Shown here piece after piece: positions 12,683 through 14,213 of a stretch of 14,213 nucleotides of DNA; the first letter of the stretch is position 1, and each line of letters starts with the position of its first letter. The notes under the pieces were generated by a model. The model saw only the letters and a list, made by a program, of their open reading frames with translations, ran no database searches and was not told the DNA's origin. This DNA is from Holophagales bacterium (GTDB lineage Bacteria > Acidobacteriota > Holophagae > Holophagales > Holophagaceae), in assembly GCA_031283145.1 (NCBI GenBank), contig JAITCJ010000020.1, positions 1 through 14,213 on the forward strand, written 5' to 3'. A program made the position numbers and the translations under genes.

Positions 12683-14213
12683 TTACAACTTAAACTGCCT
12701 GGTCAGGTTATCCAGATCATCAGAGGATTTTGCCAGGCTCTCTATCATTTTATTAGTCTGTTTGACCGACTCATCCATATGCGTTATCGAGTCCACATTA
12801 TCCTTGAGAACAACAAATATGGACTTGAGGTCGTCAACTGTGCGCCTGCCGACATTTACCTGTTCTTCTAAAGTCACGGATATCTGCTGCGTCATTTCGG
12901 CGCTCTTGCGCACTTTGCCCTCAATATCGCCAATCAGCGTATGCAAAGCGTTCACGGCTTTGGACCCGGTCTTGGTTTTCTCGTTGCTCTGTTTGATCAG
13001 ACTTTCAATCTCATTTGCCGCCGTGGCGGAGCGCTCGGCCAGCTTGCGTATCTCATCGGCCACAACGGCGAAGCCTCTGCCGTACTTGCCGGCCCTGGCG
13101 GCCTCTATGGCGGCGTTCAAGGAGAGCAGATTGGTCCGGCGAGCTATCTGGGAAATAACTGTTGTAATTTTGCCCACCTGATCCGAGCTGTTCAGTATTT
13201 CCCGCATCGCTTTAATGGATTCATCCATTTTCTCCAGGCACTTAGATGTTTCATCCATGGCCGCGCTGCTGATAGTCGCGGATTCTTTGGTCAAATCGCT
13301 TGATTTTGAAATATCGCCAATAAGCTCATTGAGGTCGTTGGAAGTTTGACTGATTACGGACCGCTGAATGCCTATCCCTTTCTCAATTCCCGCCGCGTTA
13401 TTGGATATCGTTTCAGACGCGGAGGCAAGATCGTTTGCCGTGGTCGCGTTCAGGTCGGCTACAAGCGTTATCTCTCTCATATTGGTATGCAGGTTGCGGA
13501 TTGTGGCGTCGAGAGATTTTGACATTTCGCCTATTTCATCGTTTGTGTCTGAATTGGATTTAACAGTCAGATTGCCTTTGGCAACCTCTTTAAGAAGCAG
13601 GTTGGTATCCGTAATGGGTCTTACGATTCCGGCAATGACGCGCTGCGAGACTAATAGTATAAGAATCGTGATTATTATTACCAAAACCGAAGCCATAACA
13701 ATCTGTTGCATAATCAGGATATTCAGTTTTTTCATGTCGAGACCAAGAAAGAGTATCCCGTTCATGTTGCCCGAAGGGTCTTTTAAGGGGGTATAGCCCG
13801 TTACGTGCTTTTTGCCCAATATCACGTTTTCGCCAAGGTAAGTCCGCCCATCTTTCAATACTACCTGGGCGATGGAGGGGTTATTCAGACTTGTTCCGAT
13901 AGCTCTTGTTCCATCGGCTTTTTTAATTGTCGTCGCGACTCTGACGTCGCCGTCAAATACGGTACACTCGGCGTCCAGCATTTTTTTGATTGCGTCCACA
14001 AAAGTGAAATCCGTTATAGAGGAATTTCCGACCGTTAAAGCTCCGATGATCCTGCCGTTAGCCATGACTGGCGCACCGGCGCGCAAAGAGTATGGGGCTG
14101 TGCTGGTAACTTCCAGTCCCTTGGAGTTTTTGCCGAGCAGCGCGTTTTTTATGCTGGGCGCATTCGACAAATCGCCTGCATCGGCGGAGTGTCCGCGCGC
14201 CAGGACGACGCCT
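12683..14213 (-). CDS. Methyl-accepting chemotaxis protein with Cache-type sensor, 5'-truncated
   Basis: The frame is open to the window edge (visible part about 509 residues). A TTG at 14168-14170 is internal, because the 14 codons before it read VVLARGHSADAGD, typical of Cache_3-Cache_2 periplasmic ligand domains (R.HS...GD). Order in the visible part: Cache region about 1-165 (YSLRAGAPV, IGALTVG, VTGYTPLKDPSGNMNGILFLG); transmembrane helix about 169-190; HAMP about 191-242; then the cytoplasmic coiled-coil signalling domain with the kinase-control tip ARRTNLLSLNAAIEAARAG and GRGFAVVADEIRKLAERS. It senses a small extracellular ligand and controls CheA through CheW. No C-terminal CheR-tether pentapeptide is seen; the protein ends RQFKL. 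The first transmembrane helix lies beyond the window. scpA follows 22 bases later, an unusual pairing. Confidence 0.92.
   Translation of the reverse strand, partial: GVVLARGHSADAGDLSNAPSIKNALLGKNSKGLEVTSTAPYSLRAGAPVMANGRIIGALTVGNSSITDFTFVDAIKKMLDAECTVFDGDVRVATTIKKADGTRAIGTSLNNPSIAQVVLKDGRTYLGENVILGKKHVTGYTPLKDPSGNMNGILFLGLDMKKLNILIMQQIVMASVLVIIITILILLVSQRVIAGIVRPITDTNLLLKEVAKGNLTVKSNSDTNDEIGEMSKSLDATIRNLHTNMREITLVADLNATTANDLASASETISNNAAGIEKGIGIQRSVISQTSNDLNELIGDISKSSDLTKESATISSAAMDETSKCLEKMDESIKAMREILNSSDQVGKITTVISQIARRTNLLSLNAAIEAARAGKYGRGFAVVADEIRKLAERSATAANEIESLIKQSNEKTKTGSKAVNALHTLIGDIEGKVRKSAEMTQQISVTLEEQVNVGRRTVDDLKSIFVVLKDNVDSITHMDESVKQTNKMIESLAKSSDDLDNLTRQFKL

Noticed and set aside
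14168..14170. TTG as the start of the chemotaxis receptor
   Set aside because: The frame stays open upstream to the window edge and encodes conserved Cache-domain residues, so the gene is truncated by the window rather than starting here.

Overview
The window looks like a chromosomal segment of a Gram-negative (diderm) bacterium. It encodes two large TonB-dependent outer-membrane receptors with N-terminal carboxypeptidase-regulatory-like domains, two small beta-barrel proteins ending in an aromatic residue, and ordinary housekeeping genes (rsmE, scpA, a chemotaxis receptor). No SusD-like partner is present. Receptors of this kind (Oar-like, with an ATVEITG stretch between the regulatory domain and the plug) are especially numerous in Acidobacteriota, so a Holophagae-like acidobacterium is my best guess. 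It rests on gene style only, not on a search.

Layout. 1-474: 3' end of a GH29 alpha-L-fucosidase (+). 487-1218: rsmE (-), convergent with it. 1219-1612: no gene; a 113-bp TATAG-bounded repeat followed by a 91-bp palindromic element. 1613-6831: a minus-strand cluster transcribed from right to left: small outer-membrane barrel protein, TonB-dependent receptor 1, second small barrel protein, intrinsic terminator, then an exported 160-aa protein of unknown function. 6832-8513: a 1.7-kb gene-free divergent region packed with repeats: two direct copies of a 177-bp sequence, two copies of the TATAG-bounded repeat, and a 300-bp foldback element with an internal 70-bp tandem duplication. 8514-11390: TonB-dependent receptor 2 (+), followed by a good intrinsic terminator. 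11391-11814: no gene; a second 230-bp foldback element and the second 91-bp palindrome. 11815-12660: scpA (-). 12683-14213: 5'-truncated methyl-accepting chemotaxis protein (-).

How it fits together. The two divergent units in the middle make only envelope proteins: two paralogous receptors for active uptake of large substrates, small barrels, and one periplasmic or surface protein. They probably form a nutrient-uptake locus, with the fucosidase just outside a weak hint of glycan substrates. This block lies between two copies of the 91-bp palindrome that match base for base in opposite orientation (1391-1481 and 11719-11809), with core genes (rsmE, scpA) on either side. It therefore looks like an accessory island that could in principle invert. 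No transposase, integrase, CRISPR array, tRNA or rRNA is visible.

The most unusual content is non-coding: at least four families of small structured repeats, several sharing TATAGC...GCTATA ends. The most striking is the 230-300-bp foldback element, in which nested stem blocks pair colinearly and one inner base pair shows a compensatory change between copies.
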